Source of the DNA: JANQIO01 sp965601975
Lineage (GTDB): Bacteria > Pseudomonadota > Gammaproteobacteria > Pseudomonadales > Halieaceae
Direction of reading: 5' to 3'
Assembly (NCBI GenBank): GCA_965601975.1
Contig: OZ271856.1
Coordinates: 1,178,001 to 1,242,000 of the forward strand
DNA length: 64,000 nt
Shown: in pieces, positions 25,836 to 33,217 of the stretch
Position numbering within the stretch: position 1 is the first letter of the stretch
Layout of the letters: every line of letters starts with the position of its first letter
Notes under the pieces: model-generated
What the model was told of the DNA's origin: nothing
Databases searched by the model: none
What the model saw: only the letters and a program-made list of their open reading frames with translations
Translations under genes and position numbers: made by a program

Positions 25836-27608
25836 TTGGACTACGGATTCACCGATTTCATCACCCTGCTGGGTGCCCTGGGATTGTTTCTCTACGGCAT
25901 GAAGGTCATGAGCGATGCCCTGCTGGAGCTGGCCGGGGACCGAATGCGCAGCATACTCGCCACCACCACTGCCAATCGTTTCTTTGCCGTTTTCACCGGT
26001 TTCACCATCACCGCGGTCATCCAGTCCTCGTCGGCCACCACGCTCATGGTCGTCAGTTTCGCCAACGCCGGTCTGCTGACGTTGACAGAGGCCATCGGCG
26101 TCATCATGGGCGCCAATATCGGTACGACGGTCACCGCCTGGCTGATAGCCATACTCGGTTTCAAGGTCAAGATCAGTGCCATTGCGCTGCCGCTGATCAG
26201 CGTCGGGTTCGTGCTGACCATGCACAAGAGCAAGCAATACCAGCACTGGGGCCATTTCGTTATCGGCTTCTGCCTGCTCTTCATTGGTCTGCAGTTTCTC
26301 AAGGATTCCGTCCCCGATGTACGCGGCAACCCGGAAATCCTGCGCTTCCTGACCGACTACACAACCATGGGGTTCGCCTCAGTCTTACTGTTTCTCGCCA
26401 TCGGCACCCTGTTGACCCTGGTCGTCCAGTCCTCCAGCGCCACTATGGCGCTGACGCTGCTGATGACCTATCAGGGCTGGATCCCCTTCGACATGGCTGC
26501 AGCGATGGTACTGGGGGAGAATATCGGTACCACCATCACCGCCAATCTCGCTGCCCTGATCGCCAACTACCATGCGAAGCGGGCGGCGCGGGCTCACCTG
26601 ATTTTCAATCTACTTGGCGTGTGCTGGATGCTCGTGCTGTTCTATCCGTTTTTACATGGGATCAACCTGATCGTGGAGCGCATCGAGGGCGTATCGCCCT
26701 TCGCGGAGGCTGCCGCGGTGCCCGTAGCACTGTCTTTGTTTCACACGCTCTTTAATATTATCAACACCTCCGTGCTGCTGGGTTTTGTAAATCCCATCGC
26801 CGGGATTGTCGAGCGCATGGTGAAGACCGCCCCCGAGCTTGAGGTAGCGATCGAGCAGCCCGTCTACCTCACAAGGAGTTCGCTTGAGTTTCCGCAGACC
26901 GGCATCAAGGCCCTTTTCGATGAATCAGTCCGGCTGTTGCAGAATGCGGGTTACAAGGCGGTCACCCATGGCCTGAATATCCACCGCGAGGACCTGGCCT
27001 CAGACAAGAAGCTGAAAAAACTCGTCAAGTCGACTGACGTGGTCTCCGTGGATATCCAGGAGCTTTACACCACGCGCATCAAGTCGGTCTACAGCCAAAT
27101 CCTGGAATATGCGACGCGCCTGCAGAGTTCCTTTGCGCTGGAAGAGGACAAGATTGAGACTATCCGCAATATCCTGATCGCCGACCGTCAGCTGGTGCAA
27201 ACGGTAAAAAGGATGCAACCCCTGCACGACAATATCGTCAAGTACCTGGCCTCAGGAAACCCCGCGATCATCAAGGAGTACAATCTCATTCGGCGCAGGA
27301 TACTGAAGGTCATCCGCGAGATACATCGGGCCAGCGAGTCGGAGCACCCGCTGCTGCATATCCGGAAACTGGAAAAGTATCGTCAGCATGCGCTGGAGCT
27401 GGATGCATTGTTGTCGGGACGCATCAACAAGCTGCTCCTCGAGGGCGCGATCACCGATACCATGGCCACCTCGCTTATCAATGACAGTGAGCAGGGCTCA
27501 AAGATCATCAGCAACCTGATCGACTGTGCAACGCTGTTGTATTACCCTCGCGACAAGTTCATCCAAGATCTTGTAGATGAACGACCCAAGGTCGCCGCGG
27601 CGGCCTGA
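25836..27608 (+). CDS. Na/Pi cotransporter with C-terminal PhoU-like domain
   Basis: 590 residues from a TTG start. It is chosen because the first ATG (residue 22) would cut the first membrane helix; an AGGG element lies upstream. Two Na/Pi cotransporter repeats carry the QSSSA motif: IQSSSATTLMV with GANIGTTVT, and VQSSSATMALT with GENIGTTIT. Residues about 350-590 are helical and PhoU-like. It imports phosphate with sodium, or exports excess phosphate as proposed for YjbB-type members. With a Pho box and the pst/porin genes upstream, uptake under phosphate limitation is the likely role. Confidence 0.87.
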   Translation: MDYGFTDFITLLGALGLFLYGMKVMSDALLELAGDRMRSILATTTANRFFAVFTGFTITAVIQSSSATTLMVVSFANAGLLTLTEAIGVIMGANIGTTVTAWLIAILGFKVKISAIALPLISVGFVLTMHKSKQYQHWGHFVIGFCLLFIGLQFLKDSVPDVRGNPEILRFLTDYTTMGFASVLLFLAIGTLLTLVVQSSSATMALTLLMTYQGWIPFDMAAAMVLGENIGTTITANLAALIANYHAKRAARAHLIFNLLGVCWMLVLFYPFLHGINLIVERIEGVSPFAEAAAVPVALSLFHTLFNIINTSVLLGFVNPIAGIVERMVKTAPELEVAIEQPVYLTRSSLEFPQTGIKALFDESVRLLQNAGYKAVTHGLNIHREDLASDKKLKKLVKSTDVVSVDIQELYTTRIKSVYSQILEYATRLQSSFALEEDKIETIRNILIADRQLVQTVKRMQPLHDNIVKYLASGNPAIIKEYNLIRRRILKVIREIHRASESEHPLLHIRKLEKYRQHALELDALLSGRINKLLLEGAITDTMATSLINDSEQGSKIISNLIDCATLLYYPRDKFIQDLVDERPKVAAAA

Positions 27609-28026
27609 CCAACCCCAATGCAGTAAAGAGGCCGCAGGCATGCGGCGGTACATAGGCACCGTTGGGTTCGCTAACCCAATGAAAAATATAAAGAAATAAA
27701 CGGGGGAGGTGGTAGCAGCTACGGGTGGAGTTGATGGTCCGGCATCCCGGCCACCGACCCCAGCAGTATGAATGCAGAAAGTTACCGGGCCCTTGTCGCG
27801 CGCGAGCTCAATAACTTACCCAAATAGGGATATCTCAATAATCAGCTCGAGCTGGACGCAGTGGATCTCAGACGTCGAACCTGGCCAGGGGCGCTTTCCC
27901 GGATTCTGCAGGACTTCTTGAGCCAAAATTCACGATCTGCCCCGCCCAAACTCTTGAGCTGGAGCAATCTACTGCTCGGCAGTTTTGTTAGCCTGTAGAG
28001 ATATAGCCGAGGAACAGATACCCGCC
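27609..28026. other. intergenic region holding a broken tRNA
   Basis: 418 bases. A hairpin of GGTTCGCT / TAACCC type lies near 27664-27678. The broken tRNA-Met copy is at 27718-27775. The remaining 250 bases show no gene; GAGGA at about 28013-28017 is the ribosome-binding site of the next gene. Confidence 0.5.
27718..27775 (-). pseudogene. tRNA-Met 3'-half remnant (copy 2 of the repeat)
   Basis: The stretch matches the tRNA-Met gene at 30596-30672 from the acceptor end through the T arm and variable loop to the anticodon loop: GCTACGGGTGGA, TTGA, CCACCGACCCCAGCA and TATGAATGC are all shared. It is interrupted by an insertion of about 14 bases in the T loop, and the match stops inside the anticodon stem, so no tRNA can form. 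A 3'-half tRNA copy is what tRNA-targeted integration leaves at the far end of an insert. It has the same orientation as the intact gene. Confidence 0.7.
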
Positions 28027-29802
28027 ATGCCTGGCAACCGCACAATCCGCTTTGGCGCCCTGGTTCGAGAGATTACGCTCAACCAGAGGGAGCTAAGCTA
28101 CAGCGAGCTCACGCCCAAAATAGAGCAGGACGCCGAGTCCGGCGAGCTGCCGTGGCAGCCAGAGAAGCTGCACCTGCGCACCATCGACGTGTACCGCCTG
28201 GTGGAGCCCTATGTCGCCGTGCGACTGCTGGACCAGGTGAAGTCCGTGGTGCCACTGGCGCTCTACCTGGTGGCCTTCCAGCTGTTCATCCTGCGGCAGA
28301 ATGTAGCCGATTCCTGGGTGATTACCGGTGGCCTGTTATCAGTAATCATCGGGCTGATGTTCTTCATGGAGGGGCTGAAAGTCGGCCTGATGCCCTTTGG
28401 TGAGATGATCGGCAACATCCTGCCGTCGAAATCCCGCTTGCCGGTGGTGCTGTTGATCGCCTTCCTGCTCGGCATCGGGGTGACCTTCGCCGAGCCCGCC
28501 ATTGGCGCACTGAAGGCCGCCGGCGCCATCGTCAACGTAAAGGAAGCACCCTATCTCTACGCCCTGCTCAATTTCTGGACGACGCCGCTGATTCTTTGCG
28601 TGGGGACGGGCGTTGGCCTGGCGGCCGTGATCGGCACCCTGCGGTTCCTGTACGGCTGGAGTCTAAAGCCACTGATCTACCTGACGCTGCTGCCCACCCT
28701 GGGACTGACGCTCTACATCATGGGGGACAGTGAACTGTCAAAGATGCTGGGCCTGGCCTGGGATTGTGGCGCGGTCACTACCGGCCCGGTGACGGTGCCA
28801 CTGGTCCTCTCCCTGGGGATCGGTATTGCCAGCGCCGCAGGCAAGGGCCGTTCCTCCCTGTCGGGTTTTGGTATCGTCACGCTTGCCTCGCTTTTCCCGA
28901 TCATCGCCGTGATGCTGCTGGCGCTGTACGTGGCCTCCGTGGATACACCCGCAGCGATTATCGAAGCCGCGACCCTCGCGCAGGCCGCGGCGTCCACCCC
29001 CTGGTACCAGACGACCCCGTACACGGAGATACTGGGCGGCGCGCGAGCGATCATCCCGTTGGTGGTATTCCTTGTACTGGTCATGAAGTTCGTGCTGGGC
29101 GAACCTGTCCGCAACCGCAAGATGATCGTCTACGGCATCACACTCTGCGTCGCCGGCATGATCATTTTCAGCCTCGGCCTGAGCTACGGGCTTGCCAAGC
29201 TGGGCGGCCAGTCCGGTGGCCTGGTCCCCGCTGCCTTTACCGAAGTGGAGGGAGTCGGCGACTCGCCGCTGTACGTATTCACCCTGGGGCTCTCTATCGC
29301 GCTTTTGTTCGCCTGGATCCTGGGCTTCGGCGCCACCCTGGCGGAGCCCGCACTCAACGCGTTGGGAATGACGGTGGAGAACCTGACCAACGGGGCTTTC
29401 AGGAAGGCCGTGCTGATGTACGCCGTGTCCCTGGGTGTCGGCTGCGGCATCGCCATTGGCGTCCTCAAGATCGTGTACAACATACCTATCGCCTGGCTGA
29501 TTGTGCCGGGATACGCGATTGCCGTCGTACTCACCTGGTTGTCCTCGGAGGAGTTCGTCAACATCGCCTGGGATAGCGCCGGCGTCACCACCGGGCCGAT
29601 TACGGTGCCGCTGGTGCTGACCATGGGATTGGGCTTTGGCGACGCCGTGGGCGCCATAGAGGGCTTTGGCATCCTGTCCATGGCGTCTATCGGACCCATT
29701 ATCGCCGTCATGTCCACCGGTTTGTGGGTGCGCTGGATGGTGTCACGGCGACACCGCACGGAACAAGAGATGATCGAAGCAACCGAAGGGGCGACCACAT
29801 GA
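28027..29802 (+). CDS. DUF1538 integral membrane protein (duplicated domain)
   Basis: 591 residues from ATG 28027, preceded by GAGGA; the frame is open 14 codons further upstream. A hydrophilic N-terminus of about 70 residues is followed by two homologous membrane halves. Diagnostic repeated motifs are VTFAEPAIGAL and ATLAEPALNAL, and CGAVTTGPVTVPLVLSLG and AGVTTGPITVPLVLTMG. The family is probably a transporter, but the substrate is unknown. Two P-II-like genes follow directly, the first overlapping by 4 bases (ATGA), so transport is likely to be gated by P-II-type nucleotide binding. Confidence 0.85.
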   Translation: MPGNRTIRFGALVREITLNQRELSYSELTPKIEQDAESGELPWQPEKLHLRTIDVYRLVEPYVAVRLLDQVKSVVPLALYLVAFQLFILRQNVADSWVITGGLLSVIIGLMFFMEGLKVGLMPFGEMIGNILPSKSRLPVVLLIAFLLGIGVTFAEPAIGALKAAGAIVNVKEAPYLYALLNFWTTPLILCVGTGVGLAAVIGTLRFLYGWSLKPLIYLTLLPTLGLTLYIMGDSELSKMLGLAWDCGAVTTGPVTVPLVLSLGIGIASAAGKGRSSLSGFGIVTLASLFPIIAVMLLALYVASVDTPAAIIEAATLAQAAASTPWYQTTPYTEILGGARAIIPLVVFLVLVMKFVLGEPVRNRKMIVYGITLCVAGMIIFSLGLSYGLAKLGGQSGGLVPAAFTEVEGVGDSPLYVFTLGLSIALLFAWILGFGATLAEPALNALGMTVENLTNGAFRKAVLMYAVSLGVGCGIAIGVLKIVYNIPIAWLIVPGYAIAVVLTWLSSEEFVNIAWDSAGVTTGPITVPLVLTMGLGFGDAVGAIEGFGILSMASIGPIIAVMSTGLWVRWMVSRRHRTEQEMIEATEGATT

Positions 29803-30167
29803 GCATTCACGAAATTACCGTACTGACCGACGTCGCTCTTATCACCTGCATTGTCCAACGCGGCAACGCGGACGACATCGTCACCGCCGCCCAGGCGGCC
29901 GGCAGCCAGGGCGCCACCGTGTACTACGCCCGCGGCGCCGGCGTCAGGGAGCGGCTGGGCATCCTCGGTGTGGCCGTCGAGGTGGAGAAAGAGGTGATCA
30001 CCATCGTCGTCTCCACGGACCAGGTCGACCGCGTATTCGAGACAATGTACATCGCGGGAAAACTGGATACGCCGGGGATGGGTTTCATGTATGTCACCCC
30101 GCTGGAGAAAGCGGCAACCTATATCCCCCGCGAAATCGCGGAGAAACTTCTCGAGCGCGAGGCCTGA
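29799..30167 (+). CDS. P-II-like regulatory protein 1
   Basis: 122 residues. The start overlaps the DUF1538 stop. The sequence has P-II ferredoxin-like features: an N-terminal beta strand (LTDVALITCIVQRG), the T-loop region around GARGAGVRERLGI-type sequence, and the B-loop strand VEVEKEVITIVVS. The canonical GlnB uridylylation tyrosine loop is not recognisable. It probably binds an adenine nucleotide and controls the neighbouring membrane protein. A longer frame upstream is a shadow within the DUF1538 gene. Confidence 0.8.
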   Translation: MSIHEITVLTDVALITCIVQRGNADDIVTAAQAAGSQGATVYYARGAGVRERLGILGVAVEVEKEVITIVVSTDQVDRVFETMYIAGKLDTPGMGFMYVTPLEKAATYIPREIAEKLLEREA

Positions 30168-30185
30168 GCGGAGGTGTATTGGCAG

Positions 30186-30533
30186 ATGAATCCATCGTAT
30201 TCAGGCGGCGACAAGCTGATTACCTGTATCCTCCCCAAGGGCGTTGCCCTGCCGCTGCTGGAAAAGCTCAAACAGGAGCACGGCATTACCCGGGTCAATA
30301 TCAACTCGGCGCGCGGTTCCGGGAAGATCACGCCACTGGCATACCGCGGACTCGGCGCAGAGAGTGAGAAAGAGATTCTTAATGTGGCCGTGCCGGCAGA
30401 GACCGCCGAAGAGCTGTTTGCCTACATCTACGAGGAGGCGGACATCAACCGACCCCACGGCGGACTGATGTACATGAGCCGCCTGTTGCACGCCACGCCG
30501 ATGACACTTCCGGACCTGCCGGAGGAAGCCTGA
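30186..30533 (+). CDS. P-II-like regulatory protein 2
   Basis: 115 residues from ATG 30186; GGAGG at 30170-30174 fits this start, while an in-frame GTG at 30174 overlaps that Shine-Dalgarno. It has the same fold as the preceding gene (DKLITCILPKGVALPLLEKL, then INSARGSGK in the T-loop position and EKEILNVAVPAETAEELF). ARGSG matches YARGAG of protein 1. The pair probably forms homo- or heterotrimers acting on the DUF1538 protein. It is the last gene of the three-gene operon and converges on tRNA-Met. Confidence 0.8.
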   Translation: MNPSYSGGDKLITCILPKGVALPLLEKLKQEHGITRVNINSARGSGKITPLAYRGLGAESEKEILNVAVPAETAEELFAYIYEEADINRPHGGLMYMSRLLHATPMTLPDLPEEA

Positions 30534-30595
30534 GCTGCCACAGCGTGCGTAACGCAGTCCAAGGTTCTGATTCTAATAGAAATTTTGAGCGGAAG

Positions 30596-30672
30596 TGGTA
30601 GCTACGGGTGGACTTGAACCACCGACCCCAGCATTATGAATGCTGTGCTCTAACCAGCTGAGCTACGTAGCC
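30596..30672 (-). tRNA. tRNA-Met (CAT), elongator type
   Basis: 77 bases with encoded CCA. The 5' end GGCTACGTAGCTCAG matches gammaproteobacterial elongator tRNA-Met. The anticodon stem CAGCA/TGCTG encloses TTCATAA, and the T arm is GGTGG/CCACC. The acceptor closes with a G1-U72 wobble. Initiator features are absent. A tRNA-Ile2 (lysidine-modified CAT) is less likely given the acceptor and D-arm sequence. Confidence 0.93.
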
Positions 30673-30723
30673 ACATCAGTCAGGATCACCGCCTGAGCGG
30701 CGCCGCCTTTGAGACGGGCGCGC

Positions 30724-30752
30724 ATTTTCTCGATTTTGCCGGGTTGAGTCAA
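30724..30752 (-). promoter_or_regulatory. sigma-70 promoter of tRNA-Met
   Basis: On the minus strand TTGACT (30752-30747), a 17-base spacer and GAAAAT (30729-30724) are followed by a GCGCGCC discriminator. A GC-rich discriminator is typical of stringently controlled stable-RNA promoters. Confidence 0.7.
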
Positions 30753-30790
30753 GCCGACTAACCGGTCCCGCCACTGACTTACCGGACAAG

Positions 30791-30824
30791 AAAAACCCCG
30801 CGATCCAGGGGAAAGGTCGCGGGG
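30791..30824 (-). terminator. intrinsic terminator after FecR-domain gene 1
   Basis: On the minus strand CCCCGCGA, a 13-base loop, TCGCGGGG and TTTTT. It lies 33 bases downstream of the FecR-domain gene stop and separates that gene from the tRNA promoter. Confidence 0.85.
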
Positions 30825-30856
30825 CTATAAGCCGGCCGGGAGGAGGCCGGGACCTA

Positions 30857-33103
30857 CTATCTCGTTGCCGAGAACGCTGCGGCACCGTCCACGGTAACGC
30901 CGCCGGAATCCAGGCTGTAGCCGACACCTGCGCCCGACGGGGCGCCGATGAACGGGCCAGTGTTCAGCGGTACGCCGCCGAAGAAGCCCGAGAAGTTACC
31001 GGAGCCCGTGGCTCCGGAGCCCCGGGTCACGTCATAGGCGCCGTCGAATACCGGGGCGCCGCTGTCGATGCTACCGGTTCCGGTTGCTTTCCAGGTGTCG
31101 CCACCAATGCTGATGCTGATCTCGTTGGTGACCGTCATATTGGTGAAGTCGGCGGTCAGGCTGCCGGAATCCAGCGTGCCGGTATTGCCTTCGCTGTCCG
31201 TGGGGGTAGTGCCGCCACTCAGGCTGTAATCCAGTGTGCCGGAAGTCGGTAGAACCACTTCGCGCTCGGCCACCGTGTCAGAGACATAGTGGGCGGGTTC
31301 AGCGCCGGCAAAGCCGATATCCCAGCGGCCCCATTTCAGGCCGGTGCTGACGTCTTCGCCATCTGCGGCCTGGGTCGCCAGCAGGCTGGCGTCCTGCTCA
31401 CTGATGCTGCCGTTCAGAACGACAACTGCGCGACCCTTGATAGAGCTTTCGCTGCGCTCGAAGCCCTCGAATGCTTCGGCGCTGTCGCCCTCGGCGTCGT
31501 CATCGTCATCGTCATCATCATCGTCGTCGTCATCGTCGTCTTTCGGCGGCGGTGGCGGTTCGGGCTCAGGCTCGGGCTCAGGTTCCGGCTCGGGTTCGGG
31601 CTCGGGTTCGGGCTCAGGTTCGGGCTCAGGTTCGGGCTCAGGCTCGGGCTCAGGCTCGGGCTCAGGCTCGGGTTCCGGCTCGGGCTCGGGTTCGGGCTCA
31701 GGCTCGGGTTCCGGCTCGGGTTCGGGCTCAGGCTCGGGTTCGGGCTCAGGCTCGGGCTCAGGCTCAGGTTCGGGTTCCGGCTCAGGCTCGGGTTCCGGCT
31801 CAGGCTCGGGTTGCGGCTCAGGCTCGGGCTCCGGCTCAGGCTCGGGTTCCGGTTCCGGCTCGGGTTCCGGTTCAGGCTCGGGTTCCGGCTCAGGCTCGGG
31901 TTCCGGTTCAGGCTCGGGTTCCGGCTCAGGCTCGGGTTCCGGCTCGGGCTCCGGCTCAGGCTCGGGTTCCGGCTCAGGCTCGGGTTCCGGTTCAGGCTCG
32001 GGCTCCGGCTCAGGCTCTGGCTCGGGCTCCGGCTCAGGCTCGGGCTCGGGCTCCGGCTCAGGCTCGGGCTCCGGCTCAGGCTCGGGCTCCGGCTCAGGCT
32101 CAGGCTCGGGCTCGGGCTCCAGATCGTCGAGGATATCTTCCACGTCGTCACGGATGCTGCCGTCTTCCAGGCCCAGCTCTGTGCCGGTTTCCTCGTTGCG
32201 TGCGGTGACTTCGGTCTGTTCCGGTTTGTCGGGTCCTTCGTCACCGGGCGCGTTGTCGTCGTCAGTTACAGGGGCGTCGGGCTCGGAGACTTCACGACTG
32301 GCGGCGAGTTCTTCGCCTTCGTCCTTTTCGTTCTCGTCGCGGTCGTCACTCTCGTCGCGCGTGGCGCCTTCCTCTTCCCCTTTGGTGGAATTCTCTTCCT
32401 GATCCGACTCGTCCTGCTCCTCATCCTCGCGGTAGCTGCGATTACTGAGAACCTCGGGCGGCTCCAGCAGGAACTGCGGCATGGAGTCGGCCGTGGCGAT
32501 GTAGGCAAACTCGTTGCGGTCGAGATCGATTTCTCCCTCGGCGTTCTGCGCCCAGACACCGCCCACGTTGACGCCGATGTACAGGCCGTCTTTCGGCGGC
32601 GGCGCCAGCGGATCGCCGGTGCCGCAGTCGCTGGCACAGAAGCGGACGGCGTAGTCCGTTCCGCGGATGCCCATGGTCGCCACAGGGGCGATGACCTGGT
32701 AGTTGGCCTTGACGTAGCTCTTGCCGATTTCGCCGGAAATGGCGCGGAAGGCGCCCTTGGCCAGTCGCAGGGTAACCTTGCCGTCGCCGCTGGCTATCGC
32801 GATGGGATCGTCGGTGTACTCGGGGAGCTCATAATCCACCACGACAAAGGTGGTGTTGGGTCGCACGGCAATCCTGGCGCCGTCGACCATCTGCAGCTGC
32901 AGGCGGCCACGCGCGCCGGTGTGAATGGTGTCGCCTTCGAAGACGTAGGATCCCTTGCTGAGCCCTACTGTCGGGCCGTCGCGCTCCACGGAGTTGGGGC
33001 CGGTCGCATACAGCACACGCCCGGCGAGAGCGGCTGCCTCGCTGGACGAAATCGCAGAAAACTGCAGCGATATGAACAGGGCGCTGAGCGCCGGCTTGTT
33101 CAT
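30857..33103 (-). CDS. FecR-domain surface protein 1 with long Glu-Pro tract and TbpB-like C-terminus
   Basis: 748 residues. A signal peptide (to about 24) is followed by a FecR domain (about 28-165; EGDTIHTGARGRLQLQMVDG, ATMGIRGTDY) and an acidic linker. A tract of almost pure Glu-Pro repeats covers about 325-516, then a proline stretch and a run of about 15 aspartates. The C-terminal 170 residues are Gly/Thr/Ser-rich beta sequence with DFTNMTV, GSGNFSGFF and AGVGYSL, resembling the eight-stranded barrel of TbpB-type proteins. A paralogue of identical layout is at 40595. It lies downstream of the CHASE2 cyclase gene in the same direction. It is probably exported to the surface; the tract would act as a stiff spacer. 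Confidence 0.8.
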   Translation of the reverse strand: MNKPALSALFISLQFSAISSSEAAALAGRVLYATGPNSVERDGPTVGLSKGSYVFEGDTIHTGARGRLQLQMVDGARIAVRPNTTFVVVDYELPEYTDDPIAIASGDGKVTLRLAKGAFRAISGEIGKSYVKANYQVIAPVATMGIRGTDYAVRFCASDCGTGDPLAPPPKDGLYIGVNVGGVWAQNAEGEIDLDRNEFAYIATADSMPQFLLEPPEVLSNRSYREDEEQDESDQEENSTKGEEEGATRDESDDRDENEKDEGEELAASREVSEPDAPVTDDDNAPGDEGPDKPEQTEVTARNEETGTELGLEDGSIRDDVEDILDDLEPEPEPEPEPEPEPEPEPEPEPEPEPEPEPEPEPEPEPEPEPEPEPEPEPEPEPEPEPEPEPEPEPEPEPEPEPEPEPEPEPEPEPEPEPEPEPEPEPEPEPQPEPEPEPEPEPEPEPEPEPEPEPEPEPEPEPEPEPEPEPEPEPEPEPEPEPEPEPEPEPEPEPEPEPEPEPEPEPEPEPEPEPEPPPPPKDDDDDDDDDDDDDDDAEGDSAEAFEGFERSESSIKGRAVVVLNGSISEQDASLLATQAADGEDVSTGLKWGRWDIGFAGAEPAHYVSDTVAEREVVLPTSGTLDYSLSGGTTPTDSEGNTGTLDSGSLTADFTNMTVTNEISISIGGDTWKATGTGSIDSGAPVFDGAYDVTRGSGATGSGNFSGFFGGVPLNTGPFIGAPSGAGVGYSLDSGGVTVDGAAAFSATR

Positions 33104-33217
33104 GCTTTTCCCCTACCGGTGGGATTACCGGCCATTTATCACCCTTCCGAAACTAAGGGTTCTAAAAGAGAAATGCCTGTTCTTATTTCAGAACTGTGAG
33201 CAGTTTCACGGGTTTTC

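Noticed and set aside
25629..30672. A full genomic island at tRNA-Met
   Set aside because: No integrase, transposase or plasmid gene lies between the repeats, so only remnant-type insertion is proposed.
31560..32125. Possible CRISPR or tandem-repeat array
   Set aside because: The units are 6-base coding dipeptide repeats without spacers; there are no cas genes.
31289..33199. Long plus-strand frame (636 codons) and several other frames antisense to the Glu-Pro gene
   Set aside because: They are produced by the low-complexity repeat read on the other strand (Leu/Arg/Phe or Gly/Ser repeats) and have no start signal or family features.
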